Of a stretch of DNA of 64,000 nt, positions 52,885 to 61,225 are shown piece after piece. Position numbers and translations under genes: made by a program. Within the stretch, counting starts at the first letter, position 1. The number at the start of each line of letters is the position of its first letter. Below the pieces are notes generated by a model that was not told the DNA's origin, searched no databases, and saw nothing but the letters and a program-made list of their open reading frames with translations. This DNA is from an uncultured Bacteroidales bacterium (lineage in GTDB: Bacteria; Bacteroidota; Bacteroidia; Bacteroidales; Bacteroidaceae), in contig CALFTK010000029.1 in NCBI GenBank assembly GCA_937916465.1, positions 32,414 to 96,413 of the forward strand, in the 5' to 3' direction.

Positions 52885-54450
52885 TTGAAATTTACAGATT
52901 ATCCATCTCTCCGTTTACTGATACCATTTGTAGGAGGGATATTATTACATAATGCCATTGGAGATACGCAAATATCAATTTCGTTGCTTTCTCTTTTGTT
53001 TACATTGTCGCTATTCGTGGCAATGCTGTTATTGATTTGTGCAAAAAAGAGAGTTTCTCTATATGGCATAGCATTGTGCATATCATTCTTTATGTTAGGG
53101 ATATTATTGTCTGAATACCATTATTGTAAAGTAAGGGTGGAATGGCCTATTGAAAGGAGAATATATGCAGGTCTGTTGAAAGACTACCCGATTGAAAAAG
53201 AGAAGAGTTACAGACTTGATTTAGAACTAATAGATTCTGTTTATGGAGGAACAGATGTTATACTATATGTTCCAAAAGATACCATAGTGGCGACTCTTTC
53301 TCCGGGTATGTTGCTCTCTTTTAAAGGAACTGTTTCGCCACCATCAAACGAATCGATAGAAAGTGATTTTGATTATGTGGAATACTTGTATCGCAAAGGT
53401 ATATCAGGAACATTATGGGTTAGTTCTGCAAATTGGAAGATAGTGCCAGGTGAAACCCATCATTCACTTCAAATAGCTGCTGTAAAATGCAGAAAGCAGA
53501 TATTGGATAGGTATAAAGAGTGGGGGTTGAAAGACGATGTTCTGGCAGTAGTGGCAGCCGTGACTATAGGCTATAAAGATGAACTTACAGACGAATTGCG
53601 TTCTGTATATTCGTCTTCGGGCGCCAGTCATGTTTTGGCTGTATCCGGATTGCATATAGGAATACTGTTTGCAATTCTCTCATTTTTGTTCCCATTATAT
53701 ATGAATGGAATAGGTACAAGGTGGCTGAAGGAATTGATTGTAATAATGCTGATGTGGTGTTATGCATTTATTATAGGTTTGCCATATTCAATCACAAGGG
53801 CACTGATAATGTTCTCTATACTTGCAATCTGTAGAAGCATAGGTCGTGAAAATTCATCTCTGAATGGTTTGGCTTTTGCAGCATTGGTTATACTTGTCTC
53901 CAATCCTAATGCACTGTTTGATGTGGGCTTCCAGCTCTCATTTTTAGCTGTACTTGCTATTTTATTGTTTGAACCACATATAAGAAAACTGTATGTGCCC
54001 AAAAATAGAGTGGTTGAATACATCTGGAGCTTGGTAACAGTCTCTATTGCAGCCCAGTTGGGAACGGCTCCGTTGGTTATGCTGAATTTTGAAAACTATT
54101 CTACATATTTTCTGCTGACAAATATTATTGTTATTCCATTAATGTTTGTAATTGTGTTTGTATCGGTCCTTATGTTGTCATTCTCTTTCATTCCACCGTT
54201 AAGAATCATTTTTGTATGGATATTGGTTAGACTGGTAACCATAACAAATAAATCACTTTCGCTAATTGTAGATTTGCCCTATTCAACACTCACAGTAGAT
54301 AATCTATCTCCTTTTACAGCCTGTTGTATTTATGTTTCGCTATTTCTTCTGTACCTATATATGGTACGAAAAAAAACTACCTATACAATTTATCTGCTTG
54401 TTGTAGTGGCAATATGGAGTATTACAGGATTGTGCATACAGTTAGAATAG
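52885..54450 (+). CDS. ComEC/Rec2-related competence-type membrane protein, short form
   Basis: A 521-residue membrane protein with the ComEC core: an N-terminal OB-like DUF4131 region (about 30-180), the signature SSSGASHVLAVSGLHIGIL near 255, and multiple helices after it. The C-terminal metallo-beta-lactamase nuclease domain seen in full ComEC proteins is absent. The start appears to be a TTG at 52885, five bases after rpe; the next in-frame ATG lies 44 codons inside a transmembrane region. A role in DNA transport is expected for the family but not shown here. Confidence 0.85.
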   Translation: MKFTDYPSLRLLIPFVGGILLHNAIGDTQISISLLSLLFTLSLFVAMLLLICAKKRVSLYGIALCISFFMLGILLSEYHYCKVRVEWPIERRIYAGLLKDYPIEKEKSYRLDLELIDSVYGGTDVILYVPKDTIVATLSPGMLLSFKGTVSPPSNESIESDFDYVEYLYRKGISGTLWVSSANWKIVPGETHHSLQIAAVKCRKQILDRYKEWGLKDDVLAVVAAVTIGYKDELTDELRSVYSSSGASHVLAVSGLHIGILFAILSFLFPLYMNGIGTRWLKELIVIMLMWCYAFIIGLPYSITRALIMFSILAICRSIGRENSSLNGLAFAALVILVSNPNALFDVGFQLSFLAVLAILLFEPHIRKLYVPKNRVVEYIWSLVTVSIAAQLGTAPLVMLNFENYSTYFLLTNIIVIPLMFVIVFVSVLMLSFSFIPPLRIIFVWILVRLVTITNKSLSLIVDLPYSTLTVDNLSPFTACCIYVSLFLLYLYMVRKKTTYTIYLLVVVAIWSITGLCIQLE

Positions 54451-54458
54451 CATATCTC

Positions 54459-54490
54459 TTTGCTTTTTTAAATGATAATGACTAACTTCG
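54459..54490 (+). promoter_or_regulatory. Promoter of the DHH phosphoesterase gene
   Basis: TTTG (54459-54462), 20 bases, TAACTTCG (54483-54490), a -7 box of the TTCG variant also seen at 2691 and 33621. The ATG is 30 bases downstream. Confidence 0.65.
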
Positions 54491-54520
54491 CTCCGTTTAA
54501 ACTTATAAATAGAGTGTGGT

Positions 54521-55582
54521 ATGATAGAAAATGTTTTCTCTAAAGCCGATGTTGCGGAATTTAGATTGTGGATGGAATGGGCTGGCCGATTTGTTATTGT
54601 TACCCATATATCACCCGATGGTGATGCTGTTGGTTCTTCTTTGGCTATGTACCATTATTTGGCGGGAAAAGGAAAAAGCGTATCTGTAATTGTGCCGGAT
54701 TCTATGCCTGAATTTTTAAATTGGCTTCCCTCCGGTGATAGTGTTATCTCCTACAAAGAACAATCGGATGTGGCCGATAAATTATTTCAAGAAGCAGATG
54801 TAATATGTTGTCTCGATTTTAATACTCCTTCGCGTGTGGGTAACGTTGCTAAAGAGTTGTTGAAATCGAAAGCAAAAAAAATATTGATAGATCATCATCT
54901 GGATCCGGCAGATTTTTGTGATTCTATATTATCCCGATCTGATGCCTCTTCTACAGCAGAGCTTGTGTTCCAGTTTATATGTGCCTTGGGTGACTATTCA
55001 GATGTTAATTATCAGATTGCTACCTGTATCTACACAGGAATGATGACCGATACCGGAGGATTTACATATAACAGTAATCATTCTCGTATTTATCATATTA
55101 TAAGTTTCTTACTTAAAAGTGGTATAGATAAAGACGCAATATATAGAAATGTGTATAACAACTATTCCGAGTCACGTTTAAGGCTGATGGGGTATGTGCT
55201 TCATCAAAAGATGCAGGTGTTCCCCGATATGTCAACTGCGCTTATCACACTTTCCAATCAAGAATTGACAGATAATAATTATAAGAAGGGCGATACAGAA
55301 GGCTTTGTGAATTTACCGCTTCAGATAAAAGGTATCAAATTTTCAGTTTTCTTGAGAGAAGATGTTGAAGAGGGCATTATTAAAGCTTCTTTGCGTAGCG
55401 TTGGTGATGTTCCCTGTAATCTGTTTGCATCAACATATTTTAATGGCGGAGGTCATAAAAATGCGTCAGGCGGTGAAATACATAATTCATTGGTTGCGGC
55501 CCAAGCAATATTCTTTAAAGGAATGGAAGATTGGTCTAAATCGGATGAAGAATCTATTAAACAACTCTTCAAAAGAGACTAG
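54521..55582 (+). CDS. DHH/DHHA1 phosphoesterase, NrnA-like oligoribonuclease
   Basis: A 353-residue enzyme. The DHH domain shows ISPDGDAVGSSLA (metal ligands), CCLDFNTPSRVG and LIDHHLDPADF, the family-naming triad; the DHHA1 domain has the substrate motif GGGHKNASGGE. NrnA-type enzymes degrade short oligoribonucleotides and 3',5'-bisphosphate adenosine; c-di-AMP phosphodiesterase activity is a further possibility within the family. Single-gene unit with its own promoter. Confidence 0.9.
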   Translation: MIENVFSKADVAEFRLWMEWAGRFVIVTHISPDGDAVGSSLAMYHYLAGKGKSVSVIVPDSMPEFLNWLPSGDSVISYKEQSDVADKLFQEADVICCLDFNTPSRVGNVAKELLKSKAKKILIDHHLDPADFCDSILSRSDASSTAELVFQFICALGDYSDVNYQIATCIYTGMMTDTGGFTYNSNHSRIYHIISFLLKSGIDKDAIYRNVYNNYSESRLRLMGYVLHQKMQVFPDMSTALITLSNQELTDNNYKKGDTEGFVNLPLQIKGIKFSVFLREDVEEGIIKASLRSVGDVPCNLFASTYFNGGGHKNASGGEIHNSLVAAQAIFFKGMEDWSKSDEESIKQLFKRD

Positions 55583-55598
55583 TAACAGTTTTTTTATG

Positions 55599-55606
55599 TA
55601 AGTTTG
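55599..55606 (+). promoter_or_regulatory. Candidate -7 box of the DUF4827 gene
   Basis: TAAGTTTG fits the -7 consensus, 25 bases before the ATG at 55632. No clear -33 box upstream. Confidence 0.45.
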
Positions 55607-55631
55607 CACAAACAATAATAAAGTATAGAAA

Positions 55632-56279
55632 ATGAAAAAATATTTGTACGGATTATCTCTGCTACTTGTCACAGGCCTGTTGTTTGTGGCATGCGATGAT
55701 ACAGAGACTTATGCTGAACAGAAAGCACGAGAGAACAAACAGATAGCCGATTTTATTAAAGATAATGGTATTCAAGTCATTAAGATGAGTGATTTTCTTA
55801 AGGATACTATTACCAATAATCCTGAAACCGGACCTGATTTTTCAAAGAATGAATATGTACTTTTTGATGACAATGGAGTGTATATGCAGATAATTCGTCG
55901 TGGAACAGGACAACAGATGCAGGATGGAGACAGATGGGATATGACTGCCAGATATTATGAATATGGAATAGCTGCAGAAGATACTCTGACACTTAATACA
56001 TTTGCTACATATACATCGCCAGATCAGTTTTGGTGTATGAGAACGGGCGACAATTATAATGCCGGATTTACATCGGGTGTAATGTTTTCATTTTATGGAG
56101 CTGCTGTGCCAAAGGCTTGGATTATGGCATTCCCATTTTTAAAACCCGGATTTCTGAATGGCACTCCGTCAGCAAAAATCAGACTTATAGTTCCTCATAA
56201 TCAGGGAACTCAGAGAGCTGCAACAAATGTGTATCCAACATTTTACGAAATAACTTTAAAACCGGAAAAATGGCAATGA
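55632..56279 (+). CDS. DUF4827 family lipoprotein
   Basis: A 215-residue lipoprotein: signal and lipobox LFVAC, with Cys followed by DDTETYAEQ. The acidic residues right after the Cys resemble the lipoprotein export signal that sends lipoproteins to the outer-membrane surface in Bacteroidetes. The mature region (GVYMQIIRRGTGQQMQDGD then ALIRLIVPHNQG-like IRLIVPHNQG) is reminiscent of FKBP-type folds without a clear active site. It overlaps the phosphohexomutase gene by ten bases. I place it in DUF4827 from memory; function unknown. Confidence 0.82.
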   Translation: MKKYLYGLSLLLVTGLLFVACDDTETYAEQKARENKQIADFIKDNGIQVIKMSDFLKDTITNNPETGPDFSKNEYVLFDDNGVYMQIIRRGTGQQMQDGDRWDMTARYYEYGIAAEDTLTLNTFATYTSPDQFWCMRTGDNYNAGFTSGVMFSFYGAAVPKAWIMAFPFLKPGFLNGTPSAKIRLIVPHNQGTQRAATNVYPTFYEITLKPEKWQ

Positions 56280-57655
56280 TTAAATCAATCTCCGGAATAC
56301 GCGGAGAAATAGGAGGACCGGCAGGAAATGGTCTAACTCCATTAGATATAGTGAAGTTTGTATCGGCGTATGCAACTTGGGTGAAAAGCAATAATCCATC
56401 AGCAAAAAAAATTGTTGTAGGTAGAGACGCAAGAATGTCCGGCGAAATGGTTCGTCAGGTGGTTTGCGGTACTCTAATGGGAATGGGACTTGATGTTGTC
56501 GATATAGGATTGGCATCAACTCCAACTACAGAACTTGCAGTTACATGGTTGAAAGCAGATGGAGGACTGATTCTTACAGCAAGTCATAATCCACGTCATT
56601 GGAATGCACTTAAATTGCTCAATAATGAAGGTGAATTTCTGAGTGCTGCCGATGGAAACAAGGTACTGGCCATTGCAGAATCGGAAGCATTTAGTTATGC
56701 AGATGTCGATGGATTGGGAAAATACTATACAAATAACACAATGAATGCAAAACACATAGATTCGGTGTTAGCATTGGAACTTGTAGATGTAGAAGCTATT
56801 AAGAATGCAAATTTCAGTGTAGCAATAGATTGTGTTAATTCAGTAGGTGGTGTGGTACTTCCGGAACTTCTGGAAAAACTTGGAGTAAAGAACGTCAAGA
56901 AACTATATTGTGAACCTACCGGCGATTTCCAGCATAATCCTGAACCATTGGAAAAAAATCTTGGCGATATAATGGGGTTAATGAAACAGGGTGGATGCGA
57001 TGTGGCATTTGTAGTAGATCCTGATGTTGACCGATTGGCATTTATAGATGAAAAGGGTACTATGTACGGCGAAGAATATACTTTGGTAACTGTAGCTGAT
57101 TATGTTTTGAAACATACCCCGGGCAATACCGTATCTAATTTAAGTTCTACCCGTGCTTTGCGCGATGTTACCAAAGGCTATGGTATGCAGTATAATGCAG
57201 CAGCAGTAGGCGAAGTGAATGTGGTAACCAAAATGAAGGAGACCGGTGCTGTAATAGGCGGCGAAGGTAATGGTGGAGTTATCTATCCTGCATCACATTA
57301 TGGTCGTGATGCTTTGGTTGGAATAGCTCTGTTCCTTACTCATCTTGCAAAAGAAAAAGTTACAGTAAGCGAATTGAGAAAACGTTATCCTGCTTATTAT
57401 ATGGCAAAGAATAGAATTGATTTGGCACCCGGTACCGATGTTGATGCAATACTGGAGAAGGTTAAATCAATCTATGCCAATGAAGAGATTAATGATATAG
57501 ATGGTGTAAAAATTGATTTTGCTGACAGTTGGGTGCACCTAAGAAAGAGTAATACAGAGCCTATTATCAGAGTCTATTCAGAAGGTCTTTCGGCCGAAGC
57601 AGCCGATAAAATTGGTCAGGATGTTATGAATGTTGTATATTCTATGACAAAGTAG
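56270..57655 (+). CDS. Phosphoglucosamine mutase/phosphohexomutase
   Basis: A 461-residue alpha-D-phosphohexomutase. Seen: SISGIRG at the N terminus, the phospho-serine loop LTASHNPRHWNALK near residue 102, metal-binding DPDVDRLAF, sugar-binding GEGNGGVIYP, and the phosphate-binding RKSNTEPIIRVYSE. The loop and last motif best fit GlmM, which gives glucosamine-1-phosphate for the cell wall, although Bacteroidetes members can also act on mannose or glucose phosphates. The start codon could also be six bases downstream. Confidence 0.9.
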   Translation: MAMIKSISGIRGEIGGPAGNGLTPLDIVKFVSAYATWVKSNNPSAKKIVVGRDARMSGEMVRQVVCGTLMGMGLDVVDIGLASTPTTELAVTWLKADGGLILTASHNPRHWNALKLLNNEGEFLSAADGNKVLAIAESEAFSYADVDGLGKYYTNNTMNAKHIDSVLALELVDVEAIKNANFSVAIDCVNSVGGVVLPELLEKLGVKNVKKLYCEPTGDFQHNPEPLEKNLGDIMGLMKQGGCDVAFVVDPDVDRLAFIDEKGTMYGEEYTLVTVADYVLKHTPGNTVSNLSSTRALRDVTKGYGMQYNAAAVGEVNVVTKMKETGAVIGGEGNGGVIYPASHYGRDALVGIALFLTHLAKEKVTVSELRKRYPAYYMAKNRIDLAPGTDVDAILEKVKSIYANEEINDIDGVKIDFADSWVHLRKSNTEPIIRVYSEGLSAEAADKIGQDVMNVVYSMTK

Positions 57656-57659
57656 TCAT

Positions 57660-58790
57660 TCAATCTACAATAAAAAGTGAACTGATAATATTGTCACTGA
57701 TAAACAGACCGTGTTCGGATATACGAATGCGGTCTGTCTCTTTTATTAGGGAACCTGTGTAAATGTACGGTTGTGCGTTGTGCATTAATGTTTCGTAAAG
57801 TGAATCTCCAAATCTATTTCTGAAATCAGTTAGTTGAATACCTTCACTCTTGCGTAGCCCCAACATTATTGCTTCGTTGTATAGGTCTGTAGCAGACAGC
57901 ATCTCCTCTTCGTAAATTGGATTTCCACATTCAATACTGTCTATATATAGTTCTAAATTGTCTGGATTCCACCTTCTGGCACTGCCATTGAATGAGTGGG
58001 CAGATGCCCCTATCCCCAAATATGGAGTACCGTTCCAATAACTACTGTTGTGTTTGGATTGAAAACCATCTATTGCGAAATTCGATATTTCATAATGTGA
58101 ATAGCCCTGTTGACTCAGAGTGCTGCATAGTATGTTGTACATATTAACACTACTCTCTTCGTCTATAATATCAATATCTCCATTTTGTAGTTGTTTCCAT
58201 AGTGGAGTGTTCTCTTCGTAAGAAAGATGGTATGATGATATATGTGTTACTCCTAATGATACAGCTCTCTTGATGTCGTTTTTGAAACTATGGTCAGATT
58301 GTCCCGGAATACCATATATTAAATCTATGCTGATATTCCTGAAACCTGCTTTTTGACACTCCTGTACAGCATTTATGGCCTGTTCTGCATTATGTCTTCT
58401 GCGTAAAAAATTTAGTATGGAATCTTCAAATGATTGAACTCCCATACTTATTCTATTAATTGGAAGTTTCTTTAACTGGGCAATATAATTGGTGGTAAGG
58501 TCATTTGGATTACACTCTAAAGTTACCTCTTCAACCTGCGAAATATTGTAGTTGTCCCTAATAGTAGAGAAAATCCTCTCCAATTGATGGTGATTTAATA
58601 ATGAAGGTGTTCCACCACCTATGTATATGGTCTTTATGGTGTTATTCTTCAAATAGTTAGTGCGCATTTTTAATTCTTTGCAGATAGCATCTATATATCT
58701 GTTTGTGTCTCTTACTGCAGTAGTTGAATAAAAACCGCAGTAGATACATCTTTTTGAACAAAACGGTATGTGAATATATATGCCTGCCAT
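57660..58790 (-). CDS. hemW: Radical SAM heme chaperone HemW-like protein
   Basis: A 376-residue radical SAM protein. The cluster motif is CSKRCIYC near residue 12, followed by the Tyr/Phe-rich GFYSTT. Also seen: YIGGGTPSLL and SMGVQSFEDSILNFLRRRH. These fit HemW, a heme carrier and not a true coproporphyrinogen oxidase. Convergent with the phosphohexomutase gene with a four-base gap and no terminator between. The -7 box TAAATTTG (58821-58814, minus) is its probable promoter. Confidence 0.9.
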   Translation of the reverse strand: MAGIYIHIPFCSKRCIYCGFYSTTAVRDTNRYIDAICKELKMRTNYLKNNTIKTIYIGGGTPSLLNHHQLERIFSTIRDNYNISQVEEVTLECNPNDLTTNYIAQLKKLPINRISMGVQSFEDSILNFLRRRHNAEQAINAVQECQKAGFRNISIDLIYGIPGQSDHSFKNDIKRAVSLGVTHISSYHLSYEENTPLWKQLQNGDIDIIDEESSVNMYNILCSTLSQQGYSHYEISNFAIDGFQSKHNSSYWNGTPYLGIGASAHSFNGSARRWNPDNLELYIDSIECGNPIYEEEMLSATDLYNEAIMLGLRKSEGIQLTDFRNRFGDSLYETLMHNAQPYIYTGSLIKETDRIRISEHGLFISDNIISSLFIVD

Positions 58791-58813
58791 TGCCTATGTT
58801 TTGAATATTGATG

Positions 58814-58821
58814 CAAATTTA
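58814..58821 (-). promoter_or_regulatory. hemW -7 box
   Basis: TAAATTTG on the minus strand, 23 bases before the hemW ATG; a TTTTG lies 22 bases upstream of it. Confidence 0.5.
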
Positions 58822-58864
58822 ACCTCATTTTTTCAAATCTTTCCAAAATATATATGGTATTATC

Positions 58865-58895
58865 TTTGAATTCTCTTTATAAATTGTTATGTTTG
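58865..58895 (+). promoter_or_regulatory. Promoter of the EF-G paralogue
   Basis: TTTG (58865-58868), 19 bases, TATGTTTG (58888-58895). The TTTG is itself the end of a second -7-like box TATCTTTG (58861-58868), so two overlapping promoters may exist. The leader to ATG 58944 is about 42 bases. Confidence 0.7.
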
Positions 58896-58943
58896 CGGTT
58901 CATTTAACCTAATTAAGTAACTAAATAATAAAACAATTAAATA

Positions 58944-61097
58944 ATGAAGGTTTACAAGACAGAAGAAATCCGTAATATTGCTATCGTAGGTGGCGCCGGA
59001 TCTGGTAAAACCACCCTCTCAGAGAGTATTTTGTTCGAGGGTGGAGTGATTAAACGTCGTGGTTCAGTAAATGCAAAAACTACAGTATCTGATACAGCTG
59101 CAGTTGAGCAAGAGTATGGTTATTCAGTATATTCAACTATCTTCTCTGTTGAATTGTATGGTAAGAAATTCAACTTCTTTGATTGTCCGGGTACAGATGA
59201 CTTCCAGGGATCGGCTGTAACAGCATTGAATATATGCGATGCGGCTATTCTTTTGGTTAATGGTGCTCGTGGCGTAGATGTTGGTCTTATTAATAATTTC
59301 CGTCTTATCAAGAAATTGGGTAAACCGGCATTCTTCGTGGTAAACCATGTTGATAGTGATAAATGTGAATATGACAGCGTAATAGATCAGATTCGTTCTA
59401 CTTTTGGTCAGGGTGCGGTTCCAATTCAGTTCCCTGAAACAACAGGTCCTGCATTTACAAGCATTATCGATGTACTGTTGAATCAGAAACTTACATTTAA
59501 AGATGGTGCAGCACCGGTTGCGGAAGATATACCGGCAGCAGTTGCAGATAAGGCACAGGCTATGCACGATTTGGTTCAGGAAGCAGCTGCCGAAAATGAC
59601 GAAGAACTGATGGATAAATTCTTTGAAGAGGGTGAACTCTCTATTGATGAAGTACGTAAGGGCTTCCGTATGGGTATTGAACAGAAAGCACTCTTCCCAA
59701 TCACCTGTATCTCAGCTTCAAATAATTTAGGTGTAAATCGTCTTCTTGAATTCCTTGGCAACGTAGCTCCATCACCACTGAATGGCGCTCCTGTTCAGAA
59801 CAAGAAAGGTGAAGTTGTTAATGCTGATTCTGCAGGTACATCTTTGTTCTTCTATAAAACATCCACAGAACATCATATAGGTGCAGTTTCATACTTTAAG
59901 GTTATGTGTGGAACCGTACATGAAGGTGAAGATTTCTTGAATGCTGACAGAGGTTCAAAGGAACGTATAGCTCAGCTTTATGTAAGTGCAGGTAGTAACA
60001 GAACACAGATTTCTGAACTTGCAACCGGTGATTTGGGTTGTACAGTAAAATTGAAGGATGTTCGTACAGGTAATACTTTGAACGCCGGTGGCGCTGATAA
60101 TTCATTTGACTTCATCAAGTATCCTAACTATAAATATTCTCGTGCATTGAAGCCTGCAAATGAAGCAGATATGGAAAAGATGATGGCTATCGTAAACCGT
60201 ATGCGCGAAGAAGATCCAACATTGTGTGTTGAACAGTCAAAAGAGTTGCGTCAGGTTATTCTGCACGGTCAGGGCGAATTCCATCTGCGTACATTCAAAT
60301 GGTGTATTGAGAATAATGATAAGCTGATGATTAACTTTGAGGAACCAAAGATTCCTTATAGAGAAACCATTACAAGAGCTGCTCGTGCTGATTATCGTCA
60401 CAAGAAACAGTCTGGTGGTGCAGGTCAGTTTGGTGAAGTTCATCTTATACTTGAACCATACGAAGAGGGTAAACCACTTCCGGAAATGTTTAAGTTTGGA
60501 AACCAGGAATTCAAAGTTACTGTTAAGGGCGTTGATGAATATCCATTGGATTGGGGTGGTAAACTGATTTTTGTTAATAGTATCGTGGGTGGTTCTATTG
60601 ACGCAAGATTTATGCCGGCTATTTTGAAGGGTATTATGCAACGTATAGAACAGGGTCCATTGACAGGCTCTTATGCACGTGATGTACGCGTAATAGTATA
60701 TGATGGTAAGATGCACCCGGTAGATTCAAATGAAATCTCATTCTTGCTTGCAGGACGTAACGCATTTAGTGCCGCATTTAAGGAGGCAGGTCCAAAGATT
60801 CTTGAACCTATCTATGATGTGGAAGTTCTTGTTCCGGCAGAATTTATGGGTGATGTTATGAGCGATCTTCAGGGACGTCGTGGTATGATTATGGGTATGG
60901 AAACAGAAGGAAACTATCAGGTGCTGAAAGCTAAGGTACCTTTGAAAGAGATGTCTTCCTATTCTACTTCATTGAGTTCTATAACCGGTGGTAGTGGTTC
61001 ATTCGTAATGAGTTTTGCCGATTATGAACTTGTTCCAACTGATGTTCAAGACAAACTTATTAAAGAGTTTGAAGCTAATCAGAAAGAAGAAGATTGA
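58944..61097 (+). CDS. EF-G paralogue with altered GTPase motifs (EF-G2/FusA2 type)
   Basis: A 717-residue protein with the five-domain EF-G plan. The G domain departs from active EF-G: G1 is GGAGSGKTT (residues 16-24) instead of AHIDAGKTT; G2 reads EQEYGYSV with Y58 and S61 for the Arg and Thr of ERGIT; G3 is DCPGTDDF with T84 in place of the catalytic His; G4 is NHVD (134-137). The later domains look intact, with GGAGQFGEVHL and the domain IV QRIEQGPLTGSYARDVRV segment. A Bacteroides EF-G paralogue lacking GTPase activity has been described as needed for gut colonisation; this gene fits that type, though I judge it by motif, not alignment. It is a separate unit upstream of rprXY and not beside any ribosomal protein genes. 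Confidence 0.93.
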   Translation: MKVYKTEEIRNIAIVGGAGSGKTTLSESILFEGGVIKRRGSVNAKTTVSDTAAVEQEYGYSVYSTIFSVELYGKKFNFFDCPGTDDFQGSAVTALNICDAAILLVNGARGVDVGLINNFRLIKKLGKPAFFVVNHVDSDKCEYDSVIDQIRSTFGQGAVPIQFPETTGPAFTSIIDVLLNQKLTFKDGAAPVAEDIPAAVADKAQAMHDLVQEAAAENDEELMDKFFEEGELSIDEVRKGFRMGIEQKALFPITCISASNNLGVNRLLEFLGNVAPSPLNGAPVQNKKGEVVNADSAGTSLFFYKTSTEHHIGAVSYFKVMCGTVHEGEDFLNADRGSKERIAQLYVSAGSNRTQISELATGDLGCTVKLKDVRTGNTLNAGGADNSFDFIKYPNYKYSRALKPANEADMEKMMAIVNRMREEDPTLCVEQSKELRQVILHGQGEFHLRTFKWCIENNDKLMINFEEPKIPYRETITRAARADYRHKKQSGGAGQFGEVHLILEPYEEGKPLPEMFKFGNQEFKVTVKGVDEYPLDWGGKLIFVNSIVGGSIDARFMPAILKGIMQRIEQGPLTGSYARDVRVIVYDGKMHPVDSNEISFLLAGRNAFSAAFKEAGPKILEPIYDVEVLVPAEFMGDVMSDLQGRRGMIMGMETEGNYQVLKAKVPLKEMSSYSTSLSSITGGSGSFVMSFADYELVPTDVQDKLIKEFEANQKEED

Positions 61098-61122
61098 GTT
61101 TAAGGTTAACAAATTGATAATT

Positions 61123-61157
61123 AAAAGGAGTGAAAACGTTAAGTTTTTGCTCCTTTT
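61123..61157 (+). terminator. Terminator after the EF-G paralogue
   Basis: Arms AAAAGGAG (61123-61130) and CTCCTTTT (61150-61157) with partial inner pairing; the following T run is short. Confidence 0.6.
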
Positions 61158-61212
61158 GTGTTATTTTTACTTAAAATCCGCTCTTTAAGAAAACAATATT
61201 AAAATTCCGTTG

Positions 61213-61220
61213 TATATTTG
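61213..61220 (+). promoter_or_regulatory. rprX -7 box next to the start codon
   Basis: TATATTTG is a perfect -7 box ending only five bases before the ATG at 61226. The expected transcription start is at or next to the A of the ATG, so the mRNA may be leaderless. No clear -33 box. Confidence 0.55.
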
Positions 61221-61225
61221 TCGCC

